Below are positions 29,894-37,521 of a stretch of DNA of 64,000 nucleotides, piece by piece. Under the pieces are notes generated by a model, which saw only the letters and a program-made list of their open reading frames with translations, made no database searches and was not told the DNA's origin. This DNA comes from an uncultured Faecalibacterium sp. GTDB lineage: Bacteria > Bacillota > Clostridia > Oscillospirales > Ruminococcaceae. The translations under genes were made by a program, and so were the position numbers. The stretch lies in the NCBI GenBank assembly GCA_937880095.1, contig CALFLK010000012.1, positions 112,346-176,345 on the forward strand, in the 5' to 3' direction. Position 1 is the stretch's first letter. Each line of letters starts with the position of its first letter.

Positions 29894-31287
29894 GGGCTTG
29901 TCCCTCCTTCCTTTACAAAGTAACAACCGTTCTTTCGATAGGTCGTACATCGCTTCTTATAGGACTTCACGAGGTAAGCTATATCGTCTACGAAATCATA
30001 AGCGATAGGGTCTGACTTCCCTTCAAAGGTACGAGCGATACGCCCGATACTCTGTGTCACCACGGCGTAGTCCTTCTGTGGGGTGGTGAGGTACAGACGC
30101 TCCAACCGTGGTACGTCCAATCCTTCCTTCGCCAGTGAGTAGGTAGCAAAAAGGTATTTCTTCTTGCCGCTCCTCATATCCTCAAGAGCCTGTTCTCGTT
30201 CAGCCTTGCCCTTTTTGGTAGTCATTTTGCCGTTTATCATCACAGCGTCCTTCTGCATATCAGCCGGGAGAAGACTTATCAGCACCTCGAGGTGATTCAG
30301 CCTGTCCGACAGAATCAGAGAAGGTCTCTGCTCAATGGAATCTGCAATGAGCTGATTCCGGGCGGCGTTTTCGGTAAGATAGGTAATGAGCTTTGTGTAG
30401 TTCAGCGTTCCGTCCGTGTTAAGGGCTTCCCGGCTTATCTGCACCCCTGTACCCACAGGGTAGATACCTACCTTCATAATCTTGTCAGCCACAGCTTCGT
30501 CCGGGACTTTGTAGGCAACCTCACCAACGAGGGCGTAGGTAGCTTTAATCATTCCATCTGACCTGTGTACCGTTGCTGACAGACCGTATTTGTGTCGTGC
30601 CGATAAACTGTTCAGCACTTTTTGATACTGTGTCACGGCGGTAGGACTGCCGCTGACCCTGTGTACCTCGTCTGTGATTATGCAATCCCAGTAGTCCCGG
30701 TACTGTGCGAGGTCGAGCTTGCACATGGTCTGAATCGTGGCGAAGGTGATTCCCTCACCGAGATTGACTTTTCCTTCCGTGATAGTACCCATGAGGTCTT
30801 CGCTCATATAGAGCTTGGCTCGTTCCTTACTCTGTTTAATAAGGTCGAGTGTGTGGCAGAGCCATAATGTACGCCGTCCCAGCCTTGCGGCGAGGGCAAT
30901 ACCCATCTGCGTTTTACCGCTTCCGGCGGCACTCTGTAATATCCCATACTTGGCGGCTACCATCGCTTGTACGGCGATTTCTTGGTAGTCATAAAGTGGA
31001 ACATCGGCGTTATAATTTACCTCCACAGGGGCGGCAAATTCGCTCAAGAACAGTGCCTTATCGGATATGTCCTTCGGTAGTAGTCGGAGTGTTCCAAACG
31101 GAAGCACCAGCGTTGTTCCTCGGGTCTCATAGAGTGACAGGACTTTCGGCGTGTTACCGAGCCACAGGTTCATGCGAGATTTCTTCGCATATTCCGGGTT
31201 TGGTATGGTTAGGTTTCTCTTGCACCACAGCACCATTTCCGGGGTAGGGTTCTCGACTGTCAGTGTGTTTGAGACTTCAATCAGCAT
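29884..31287 (-). CDS. SF2 DEAD/DEAH-box helicase
   Basis: 467 residues from the ATG at 31287 with AAAGGTGG. Motif I is SAAGSGKTQ (GSGKT near 122-126), motif II ITDEVHRV (near 205), motif III GLSATVHRSDG, and motif VI TQSIGRIARTFEG. It resembles phage UvsW/RecG-like ATPases that unwind branched DNA. It is co-operonic with the resolvase-like nuclease and polymerase, so recombination-dependent replication is a likely setting. It overlaps both neighbours by 7-10 nt. Confidence 0.9.
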   Translation of the reverse strand: MLIEVSNTLTVENPTPEMVLWCKRNLTIPNPEYAKKSRMNLWLGNTPKVLSLYETRGTTLVLPFGTLRLLPKDISDKALFLSEFAAPVEVNYNADVPLYDYQEIAVQAMVAAKYGILQSAAGSGKTQMGIALAARLGRRTLWLCHTLDLIKQSKERAKLYMSEDLMGTITEGKVNLGEGITFATIQTMCKLDLAQYRDYWDCIITDEVHRVSGSPTAVTQYQKVLNSLSARHKYGLSATVHRSDGMIKATYALVGEVAYKVPDEAVADKIMKVGIYPVGTGVQISREALNTDGTLNYTKLITYLTENAARNQLIADSIEQRPSLILSDRLNHLEVLISLLPADMQKDAVMINGKMTTKKGKAEREQALEDMRSGKKKYLFATYSLAKEGLDVPRLERLYLTTPQKDYAVVTQSIGRIARTFEGKSDPIAYDFVDDIAYLVKSYKKRCTTYRKNGCYFVKEGGTSPCD

Positions 31288-31679
31288 TTCTTCAACCACC
31301 TTTCCAGTGGCGTTCCATACTCTCGAATGTCCGTCAGATTCAGAGTTGACTTCTCATAGGAGAGAGCCACCATTGAAAAGTGAGGAATCATAATGATTTC
31401 GTCCTCGACCTTGAGTGCGAACCAGCCCTCGCCATTTCCACAGGCTTTCCATGTTTCCATAGCAAAGTGCTGATTTTCTTCCACTCTCGAGAGAGGGAAT
31501 CGGTTGTTTGAACACACCTTACAGTCAATGAGGTACGCCGTTTTGTTTTTAACAGCGATAACATCTGCTGGTTGCCCGGCGGCGTTCTGCGCCATGTTGT
31601 GACACCAAAATCCATACTGGAACAGTAGCTCACAGAACTCGGTCTCAAAACTGTTACCGATTTTTCGGTTAGTAGCCAT
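31281..31679 (-). CDS. Holliday-junction-resolvase-like nuclease (PD-(D/E)XK)
   Basis: 132 residues. IGNSFETEFCELLFQYGFWC (E near 12), NAAGQPADVIAV (D near 39) and AYLIDCKVC (D51, K53) form the catalytic core of Hjc/RecU-like endonucleases. It probably cuts branched phage DNA before packaging. It immediately precedes the SF2 helicase. Confidence 0.8.
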   Translation of the reverse strand: MATNRKIGNSFETEFCELLFQYGFWCHNMAQNAAGQPADVIAVKNKTAYLIDCKVCSNNRFPLSRVEENQHFAMETWKACGNGEGWFALKVEDEIIMIPHFSMVALSYEKSTLNLTDIREYGTPLERWLKKC

Positions 31680-31890
31680 GTTCTTTCAGCACCTCCTTGA
31701 CGGTCGAGTGAACGTCTTTATCGTCCACATAACTGTCAAGGTCTCGAATGAGTTCTGAAAGCTGTTCTATCTGATTCTGATAGTAATTCGCACAGTCCAT
31801 ACCCATGTGCTTATCAATCAAATCCTCAAAATCCTTCGGGGATAGGATTGTTTCGGGTCTGCCGTTACTTAGCGTCAGCATTTGTGGCAT
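31669..31890 (-). CDS. Hypothetical phage protein, 73 residues
   Basis: MPQMLTLSNGRPETILSPKDFEDLIDKHMGMDCANYY... followed by a helical acidic tail. It starts with a strong AGGAGGTGAATGTAA inside the transglycosylase gene's end (26-nt overlap). Small helical proteins with this start occur beside resolvase genes in Firmicutes phages. Function unknown. Confidence 0.65.
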   Translation of the reverse strand: MPQMLTLSNGRPETILSPKDFEDLIDKHMGMDCANYYQNQIEQLSELIRDLDSYVDDKDVHSTVKEVLKEHGY

Positions 31891-32530
31891 TTACATTCAC
31901 CTCCTGTTCATACTTTTGCATGAGAGCAAGAACGCTCTCACTGTATGAGGTGGATTTGATACCGTTTTCCCATGCTTTCTTAGCACCGTAGTCACCCATG
32001 TTGTATGCCATCAGAGCTAAACCGTAGTCATTGTAGTTCTGAATGTACGAACCAATGACCTTAATTCCACAGAAAACATTCTGATATGGGTCAAGCATAT
32101 CCGCTGTTCTGTATTCCTCTGCCAGCCATTCGTGATTGATGGTGTTAATCTGCATGAGACCGTAATCCCCGGTCTTACTAACCACTTCCGGGTTGAACTT
32201 GCTCTCTTGGTCTATCATTGCGATAATGAGTGACACTGGAACATTTTCGTCCGCACACACCTCGTAGATGTATCTCTGCAAGCTGTGTGAAAGTGGTACA
32301 TCGAAGTATGTAACTTCTTCGGCAACCGGGAGGGAATCGGCTTCGTAGGAAGGAACTTCAACCGTCTCCGTTACGGTAACTTGTTTCTTCGGAGCGGTAG
32401 CTCGTCCTACGACAAGACCACCGATAAAGCCAATCAGTACCAGCGTACCGATGATGATATATGCTTGAATCACAGCGAGCTTATGTCTGTTGATTCTTTT
32501 TGTTTTTGTTCCTCTACATTGCGTAGCCAT
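31865..32530 (-). CDS. Membrane-anchored lytic transglycosylase (SLT domain)
   Basis: 221 residues. One transmembrane helix (about 18-42, VIQAYIIIGTLVLIGFIGGL), a linker, then a Slt-type domain: VPVSLIIAMIDQESKFNPEVVS (catalytic E near 121), GDYGLMQIN and YGLALMAYNMG. It cleaves peptidoglycan from outside the membrane. Its place among early replication genes rather than in the tail or lysis module is unusual; a role in superinfection or cell-wall remodelling is possible. ATG at 32530 with AGGAGGATTTTCAGAA. Confidence 0.85.
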   Translation of the reverse strand: MATQCRGTKTKRINRHKLAVIQAYIIIGTLVLIGFIGGLVVGRATAPKKQVTVTETVEVPSYEADSLPVAEEVTYFDVPLSHSLQRYIYEVCADENVPVSLIIAMIDQESKFNPEVVSKTGDYGLMQINTINHEWLAEEYRTADMLDPYQNVFCGIKVIGSYIQNYNDYGLALMAYNMGDYGAKKAWENGIKSTSYSESVLALMQKYEQEVNVNATNADAK

Positions 32531-32631
32531 TTCTGAAAATCCTCCTCATTCTTAGGGTCTGCGTAAAACTTTGTGATGATACCCACTAAGGGTCTTGCGA
32601 GGTCATTTACCTGTACTTCTGACAGGCTCAT
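32470..32631 (-). CDS. Small hypothetical protein, 53 residues
   Basis: Frame MSLSEVQVNDLARPLVGIIT ... STDISSL, with ATG overlapping the TGA of the HTH gene (ATGA) and a 61-nt overlap with the transglycosylase gene, whose ribosome site it contains. KFYADPKNEEDFQKWLR gives it a phage-like charged helical character. Function unknown. Confidence 0.6.
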   Translation of the reverse strand: MSLSEVQVNDLARPLVGIITKFYADPKNEEDFQKWLRNVEEQKQKESTDISSL

Positions 32632-32819
32632 TCATTCTCACGTTCCTTGAGAATTTCCTTGCAAACAGCGAGAATCTGCTTTGCCTTGGGATAGGTATAA
32701 ACCCCTCGGAGAATACTTGACATCATAGGCGGCTGAACTGCATAACCTCGCTTCTGCAATTCCAGTATCATGTCTACCTGTGTCATTCCCACATTTGCCA
32801 TTCTCTCTTTAATGTCCAC
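32628..32819 (-). CDS. Small Cro/XRE-like HTH protein, first gene of the early operon
   Basis: 63 residues from the GTG at 32819 (VDIKERMANVGMTQVDMILEL), preceded by GAAGGAGGTAAGAGATTC. The HTH is MTQVDMILELQKRGYAVQPPMMSSILRG, then YPKAKQILAVCKEIL. It is the first early gene and lies opposite the plus-strand repressor, as Cro does. The frame is also open upstream to an ATG at 32990, which would sit at the transcription start; I think the GTG form is right. Confidence 0.7.
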   Translation of the reverse strand: MDIKERMANVGMTQVDMILELQKRGYAVQPPMMSSILRGVYTYPKAKQILAVCKEILKERENE

Positions 32820-32868
32820 GAATCTCTTACCTCCTTCACGATATAAATTCTTGAAATCAGAATTGCCA

Positions 32869-32897
32869 TTGACAAATAGGCGAATTATTGTTATTAT
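32869..32897 (+). promoter_or_regulatory. Rightward promoter toward repressor and integrase
   Basis: TTGACA (32869-32874), 17-bp spacer, TATTAT (32892-32897). It reads into the repressor gene with a leader of about 170 nt and overlaps the leftward early transcript. GCGAATT half-sites near it (32880) recur at 32966 (inverted), 33014 and, weaker, 33044. Confidence 0.65.
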
Positions 32898-32996
32898 TCT
32901 TATAAGACCATCAATAACTATAACTTCCCGAAAACTGCCATTTTCGAGAGGTCGCTTTCTTATTGCCAATTCGCATTTTCCGAACTTCATATTCTT

Positions 32997-33025
32997 ATTC
33001 TAATTCTTATTATGCGAATTGTCAA
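32997..33025 (-). promoter_or_regulatory. Leftward early promoter
   Basis: TTGACA is the complement of 33020-33025, with a 17-bp spacer and TAGAAT the complement of 32997-33002. It drives the early operon from the HTH gene leftward. AATTCGC/GCGAATT half-sites overlap it, suggesting repressor control. Confidence 0.75.
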
Positions 33026-33075
33026 TAGGAAAATTCGGTTTTTACGAATTTATTTTTTTCAGAGGAGGAATCACT

Positions 33076-33435
33076 ATGACATTCGCAGAGAATATCAATC
33101 GTATCTGTGCTGAAAAAGGCACGAATCTGACCGCCATTGTCAAAGCTGTTAAGGGTTCAAGTTCTTTCGCAACAGCCATCAACACTAAAGGGTCATTACC
33201 GAAGGAATCCGAAATGCTGGAAATGGCAAAATTGCTTGAGTGTTCCGTCATGGACTTCTTCGCAGACGAGGAAGACTTACCCGAGACCAAACCAGCCAAC
33301 GAAGACGAGGAAGACATTCTTCGTATCTACCGAGGACTGTCCCGGCGAGCGAAGCATGAGTTCATGTCTATGGCTTATGAATTTGAGAACCGTGAGGAGC
33401 TTGAGGGGGATAAGGGAACAACTGCGGCAATGTGA
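33076..33435 (+). CDS. Phage repressor, XRE family
   Basis: 119 residues from the ATG at 33076 with AGAGGAGGAATCACT; the longer frame from 33019 lacks a ribosome site. The HTH region is MTFAENINRICAEKGTNLTAI ... SSSFATAINTKGSLP, followed by SEMLEMAKLLECSVMDFF, an acidic linker and a helical end RRAKHEFMSMAYEFEN. It is the probable lysogeny repressor acting at the GCGAATT sites between 32869 and 33050. It is followed at once by the integrase. Confidence 0.8.
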   Translation: MTFAENINRICAEKGTNLTAIVKAVKGSSSFATAINTKGSLPKESEMLEMAKLLECSVMDFFADEEDLPETKPANEDEEDILRIYRGLSRRAKHEFMSMAYEFENREELEGDKGTTAAM

Positions 33436-33450
33436 TAAGGTCATTCCCTT

Positions 33451-33498
33451 CGCTTTGATATATAGAAAGAAGATATTGGAGGTGAGACTATCAAAGCG
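33451..33498 (+). promoter_or_regulatory. Inverted repeat enclosing the integrase ribosome site and start codon
   Basis: CGCTTTGATA (33451-33460) and TATCAAAGCG (33489-33498) are a perfect 10-bp inverted repeat. The loop holds GGAGG (33478-33482), and the right arm contains the integrase start codon ATC (33490-33492). In RNA the start codon would be in the stem, so translation is probably restrained; it could instead be a protein binding site. Confidence 0.6.
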
Positions 33499-34968
33499 GT
33501 AATATATGCTCGTTACTCGAGCCACAACCAACGAGAAGAATCAATCGAGGGACAGCTTCGTGAATGTCACGAATTTGCTCTCAAGAACGACTTTATTGTC
33601 GTAGACGAATATATCGACCGGGCTATCTCCGGCAAGACAGACAACAGACCGAGCTTCCAGCGGCTTATCAAAGACAGCGAGAAGGGGCATTTTGACGCTG
33701 TGATTATGTACACCCTCGACCGCTTCGCCCGAAACAGGTACGACAGTGCCATTTACAAAGCAAAGCTCAAACGTAATGGTGTGAAGATTTTCTACGCCAA
33801 ACAACCAATGCCGGACACCCCGGAAGGAATCATTCTTGAATCCGTCCTCGAGGGCTATGCGGAGTATTACAGCGAGAACCTTGCCCGGAGTATCAAGCGA
33901 GGTATGAAAGAGAACGCTCTCCACGGTATCGCTATGGGAAGTCCTGTGCTTGGTTATAAGATAGGAAATGACCGTCAGTATGAGATTGACCCAGTAGGTG
34001 CAAAAGCCGTCAGAACTATCTTCACGATGTACGCAGAGGGCAAGTCCAAAACGCAGATTGTAAACTGGTTGAATGAGCATGGGTTCAAGACCTCCCGAGG
34101 AAATGCTTTCAATAAGAACAGCTTGTCCCGGATTCTGCGAAATGATAAATACATTGGAGTGTACCGATATGATGATGTAGTCTTGGAGGACGCAGTACCT
34201 CCTATCATCGACAAGACCTTGTTCGATAAGGTGCAAGCAACCTTCCGGCACAACTACACAGCCCGGGCAAAAGCCAAAGCCATAGAGGACTATCTACTCA
34301 CTACAAAGGTCTTCTGCGGTCACTGTGGCGAGCCTATGGTGGGTGAGAGTGGCACTTCAAAGACCGGGAAGATTCACCATTACTACAAGTGCGTAAATCG
34401 TAAGAGGAAGCATAACTGTGAGAAGAAAGTCGAGAAAAAAGAATGGCTCGAGCGGACTGTCGTTGAGTTCACGGTGCAACAGGTACTCACCGATGAAAAC
34501 ATAGAAAAAATATCCACTCGAGCTATGGAGCTGATTGAGAAGGAGCTTCAAGACACCTCCATTCTCATAGGTTTACAGGAACGATTGAAGGAGACCAATA
34601 AGAGAATCAAGAACCTCATGTCTGCAATAGAGCAAGGCATTATCACACCAACAACGAAGGAACGTCTTGAGGAGCTGGAAGAAGAACGCAGAGACCTCGA
34701 AGGGCAGATTGCCCGGGAGGAAATGAAAAAGCCCCTCTTGACGAAGGAGCGAATCATGTATTGGCTCGAATCGTTCAAGAGGGGTGATATAGAAGATGTT
34801 GAGTATCAGCGGCGTATCATCGACACGCTTGTCAACTCGGTTTATGTGTACGATGATGGGGACAAAGGACGCAAGCTCGTGTTGACTTTCAACATTTCGG
34901 GGAGCAATACGCTCACTATCTCGAGTTCGGATATTGAGCGCACAGCTCCACCAAAAACGACCGCTTAA
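33490..34968 (+). CDS. Large serine integrase (site-specific recombinase), ATC start
   Basis: 492 residues. The resolvase domain begins at the ATC (xKAVIYARYSSHNQREES; catalytic S10) with GGAGG 7 nt upstream. No ATG, GTG or TTG is in frame between the upstream TAG (33463) and 33700, which is already past the catalytic serine. DRFARNRY, the recombinase domain (AMGSPVLGYK ... SLSRILRNDKYIGVYRY), a zinc ribbon (about 275-312, FCGHCGEPM ... CVNRKRKHNC) and a coiled coil (about 335-420) follow. It integrates and, with a partner, excises the prophage. Confidence 0.93.
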   Translation: MKAVIYARYSSHNQREESIEGQLRECHEFALKNDFIVVDEYIDRAISGKTDNRPSFQRLIKDSEKGHFDAVIMYTLDRFARNRYDSAIYKAKLKRNGVKIFYAKQPMPDTPEGIILESVLEGYAEYYSENLARSIKRGMKENALHGIAMGSPVLGYKIGNDRQYEIDPVGAKAVRTIFTMYAEGKSKTQIVNWLNEHGFKTSRGNAFNKNSLSRILRNDKYIGVYRYDDVVLEDAVPPIIDKTLFDKVQATFRHNYTARAKAKAIEDYLLTTKVFCGHCGEPMVGESGTSKTGKIHHYYKCVNRKRKHNCEKKVEKKEWLERTVVEFTVQQVLTDENIEKISTRAMELIEKELQDTSILIGLQERLKETNKRIKNLMSAIEQGIITPTTKERLEELEEERRDLEGQIAREEMKKPLLTKERIMYWLESFKRGDIEDVEYQRRIIDTLVNSVYVYDDGDKGRKLVLTFNISGSNTLTISSSDIERTAPPKTTA

Positions 34969-34994
34969 AACAGCAGTGTTTTAAGCGGTCGTTT
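34955..34994 (+). terminator. Terminator of repressor-integrase unit
   Basis: AAACGACCGCTTAAAAC (34955-34971) pairs perfectly over 17 bp with 34978-34994, followed by CTTTATATATTTT. The integrase stop codon lies inside the left arm. The prophage end is expected shortly beyond, but I cannot fix the attachment core without the other end. Confidence 0.85.
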
Positions 34995-35033
34995 CTTTAT
35001 ATATTTTAAGAACGAATAGAAAATAGAAGCCAT

Positions 35034-35085
35034 AGAAGCACCTTTCCATGCAGGAAAATTACCTGTATAGAGAGGTGCTTTTTCT
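35034..35085 (+). terminator. Second hairpin with T tract
   Basis: AAGCACCT (35036-35043) pairs with AGGTGCTT (35073-35080), with an inner CAGG/CCTG stem, followed by TTTTCT. From here to 35370 I see no gene, only AT-rich sequence with scattered short direct repeats; the prophage/host junction probably lies in or next to this stretch. Confidence 0.6.
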
Positions 35086-35375
35086 ATGCGGAGGATACAG
35101 CGCTAGAATGAAAAATGAATCTAAATGTATGTGTGCAAAATAGATAGAATGATGTGAAAGAGTCGGGCAGAACAAAATTTTTTTCGAAGACGGATGAGAA
35201 AAGTGCTGTTGAAAGATTGGGAAGTAAGATGAAAGCTGGCACAGAACATTTGCAGAATGACATATAGTGAGGACACAGGTTATATAAAGCGTGTGGGAAA
35301 AAATAACCCGTTGAGAGCAAGACAACAGAGGAAAGCGAAAATGTGTTTAACGGCATTTTGGGTATGGTTGCAAAA

Positions 35376-35485
35376 GAAAAGTAACTTTAATGTACGTTAA
35401 AAAGTGTGATTTTATGCGGGGGTTGCTTTTGAAATATTTTGGTATATAATAAAACCGCCCTGAAAGTAACTTGAAAGTAACTTGA
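35376..35485 (+). promoter_or_regulatory. Promoter region with AAAGTAACTT repeats, upstream of the tail-fibre gene
   Basis: AAAGTAACTT occurs at 35378-35387 and in a tandem pair with 11-bp period at 35463-35472 and 35474-35483. Between them a -10-like TATAAT (about 35443-35448) follows TTGCTT at 16 bp. The layout suggests activator or repressor control of the lysis/tail-fibre unit. Confidence 0.5.
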
Positions 35486-35502
35486 TGAAAAGGAGGAGGA
35501 AA

Positions 35503-36624
35503 ATGAAGGTAATATCTGTAGAAGAATCGCAGCGGATACTACTGGGTCAGCAGGGAGAACATCTGGTACAGGAAATTGCATTCGATTTTGCTGCGTGGCA
35601 AAAGCAGTATGGGGACGGCAAAATTCAACTTCAGGTGCAGCGCCACGGCGATGAGGTGCCGTATCCGATTTTGCTGCAGGTAAAGGAAAATTTGGCTGTA
35701 TGGCAGGTGGAAAAGCGGGATACAGAAAAAGCAGGCAAGGGTGAACTGCAGCTGGTATATGTGGTAGGAGGAGAGCGCATTGCCAAAAGCCGTTGCTTTA
35801 CGACCTGCGTAACACCCAGTTTGAACAAGCCCGGGCCGGTACCTCCGTTGGAGCAGGCGTTTGGTGACAAGGTAGCAAAAGATGCAGCCAGAGCAGAAGC
35901 TGCGGCAAGCAAGGCGGAATCGTTTACCGTGAACAGTCCCAAAGTAGTAGATGGAACGTGGTATGTGTGGGATGGTGAAACCAATGCTTACAGGGATACC
36001 GGTGTGTCTGCTACTGCAGCAGGTCCTGCAGGTGCAACAGGTCCACAGGGGCTTCCCGGTGAACAGGGTGTTCCCGGACCGCGTGGAGAACAAGGCGTTC
36101 CGGGTGTGCCTGGTCCGCAAGGGGTACAGGGCGAACGCGGCAAAGAGGGTACCCCGGGTAAAGATGGCGCAAACGGTCTGTCAGCGTATGAAATCGCGGT
36201 AGAAAATGGATTCAGCGGAACGAAATCACAATGGCTGCAATCTCTGCGTGGTCCGCAGGGCACTCCGGGAAAGGACGGAAAAACACCGGTCAATGGTGTG
36301 GATTACAATACACCGCAGGAGCGGAAGGAATTGCTGGCGCCTGTGGGTGTATTTACTGCGACGTTCTTACTGGATGCCTGGCAGAAAGTCGGTGAAGCAT
36401 GGGTGCAGACCGTGGAATGCACTGGGATGCGTGCAGCTTACGATGCAACATCGCCCTGGTGGTATAAGACCGAAAATACGGAGACAGACAGAGACCTGAC
36501 GGTTGGCTTTGATAGGCTTTGTGCGGGCAGCATGGTGACGATGGAAGATGCAATCAAAGCAACGGTGCCGAAGAAACCTACCTGCGATGTACGAATCTAT
36601 GTGCGGCGTGCTGTAACAGTGTGA
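35503..36624 (+). CDS. Phage tail fibre/baseplate protein with collagen-like repeats
   Basis: 373 residues from the ATG at 35503 with GGAGGAGGAAA. The N-terminal ~110 residues are a beta domain (MKVISVEESQRILLGQQGE...) of the kind that attaches to the tail. A short helix (about 118-140) and beta segment follow. Residues about 176-232 are Gly-X-Y repeats (GPQGLPGEQGVPGPRGEQG) with a second short GPQGTPGKDGK block. The C-terminus is a compact beta domain. Adhesin or receptor-binding role inferred. Confidence 0.8.
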   Translation: MKVISVEESQRILLGQQGEHLVQEIAFDFAAWQKQYGDGKIQLQVQRHGDEVPYPILLQVKENLAVWQVEKRDTEKAGKGELQLVYVVGGERIAKSRCFTTCVTPSLNKPGPVPPLEQAFGDKVAKDAARAEAAASKAESFTVNSPKVVDGTWYVWDGETNAYRDTGVSATAAGPAGATGPQGLPGEQGVPGPRGEQGVPGVPGPQGVQGERGKEGTPGKDGANGLSAYEIAVENGFSGTKSQWLQSLRGPQGTPGKDGKTPVNGVDYNTPQERKELLAPVGVFTATFLLDAWQKVGEAWVQTVECTGMRAAYDATSPWWYKTENTETDRDLTVGFDRLCAGSMVTMEDAIKATVPKKPTCDVRIYVRRAVTV

Positions 36625-36637
36625 AAGGAGGAAATGA

Positions 36638-36970
36638 ATGAAAATATACGATGAAGCCGGTCAGTTGATGGCGACAGTACCGGATCTTGCAAAAGGCTGG
36701 TTGGAGGACACACAGCGACTGGTGCAGCACCATCCGGCGAAAACGGAGAAAAGCCATGTAGAAATCATGCAGGGGACACATGATTTACGGCGCATGGTGC
36801 TGGATCAACCGGAACAGGCGGCGTGGGATGAATATGAGTCGGTGCAGATTTATCACCCGTATAGCCCGGAAGAACTTGCCGAACGAGAAAAACCCACATT
36901 GGAGCAGCGTGTGGAAGCAGCAGAAAATGCACTGCTGGAGGTAATGCTGCGAGGAGGTGCAAATGTTTGA
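36638..36970 (+). CDS. Phage tail accessory protein, 110 residues
   Basis: MKIYDEAGQLMATVPDLAKGWLED..., acidic, with EEIMQGTHDLRRMVLDQPEQAAW-like centre (VEIMQGTHDLRR here) and a C-terminal helix EKPTLEQRVEAAENALLEVML. It is typical of the gene before xkdX in Firmicutes phages. Its role is probably in the baseplate or fibre region. The stop overlaps the XkdX gene start. Confidence 0.65.
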   Translation: MKIYDEAGQLMATVPDLAKGWLEDTQRLVQHHPAKTEKSHVEIMQGTHDLRRMVLDQPEQAAWDEYESVQIYHPYSPEELAEREKPTLEQRVEAAENALLEVMLRGGANV

Positions 36971-37091
36971 ATTTTTACAAATCCAGTACAAACTGAAACA
37001 TTTGGATGCAACACAGCTGACTCGTTATGTGAAAGCAGGCTGTATCGATGCGGTGGAATATCGACAAATTTGTGGAAAGGAGATGAGTTGA
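36963..37091 (+). CDS. XkdX-family small phage protein
   Basis: 42 residues: MFEFLQIQYKLKHLDATQLT followed by RYVKAGCIDAVEYRQICGKE. The W/F-x-x-I-x-x-x-Y-x-x-x ... L-x-x-x-V-x-x-G-x-I-x-x-x-E-Y-x-x-I-x-G pattern is the XkdX family found in PBSX-like elements between tail fibre and lysis genes. It overlaps both neighbours (8 nt and 1 nt). Function unknown. Confidence 0.75.
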   Translation: MFEFLQIQYKLKHLDATQLTRYVKAGCIDAVEYRQICGKEMS

Positions 37092-37495
37092 TGGGAAAAG
37101 TTGGTGCAGGGGCTTCTATACCGGGAGTGAAAGCGTATCAGCTTGAAGGTACACTTGCACATCCGAGTTCGCCGGTGGCGTATTATAAGGCAACGGTCGC
37201 GAAAGATGGTGTTCTTTTTACAACGGTATCCAATACAACTACCGATGGCACTGCAGATGGCTATGGTACGAGTGTGTCCAGAATCCTTTTGAATGGAAAA
37301 AAAGTTGCAGCATCTTCTGGTAGCTGGTCGGGAAATGTAAGCGATAAACGTATGTTTGGTTCCAGTGCGGCAGCGAATCTGGTCGTTCATGCGGGCGACA
37401 ACATTGGTTTGTATTGTGAAAACAGTGCAGGCCATGCAATCTACACCGCTACGGTGATTTCTACAGCTGGTGAGCTGCATTTTACCAGAACGTGA
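37091..37495 (+). CDS. Beta-rich phage accessory protein, 134 residues
   Basis: From the ATG at 37091, overlapping the XkdX stop, with AAAGGAGATGAGTTG. MGKVGAGASIPGVKAYQLEGTL (split MGKVGAGASIPGV, KAYQLEGTL) begins a Gly/Ser/Thr-rich, beta-strand protein (ASSGSWSGNVSDKR, NIGLYCENSAGH). It resembles small tail-tip or lectin-like modules. Function unknown. Confidence 0.6.
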   Translation: MGKVGAGASIPGVKAYQLEGTLAHPSSPVAYYKATVAKDGVLFTTVSNTTTDGTADGYGTSVSRILLNGKKVAASSGSWSGNVSDKRMFGSSAAANLVVHAGDNIGLYCENSAGHAIYTATVISTAGELHFTRT

Positions 37496-37521
37496 CAGGA
37501 GGACAGGAGGGGGAACATAAG

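Noticed and set aside
32820..32990. A longer, possibly leaderless form of the first early HTH protein starting at the ATG at 32990.
   Set aside because: The extension has no HTH-like conservation, the ATG coincides with the predicted transcription start, and the GTG at 32819 has a strong ribosome site.
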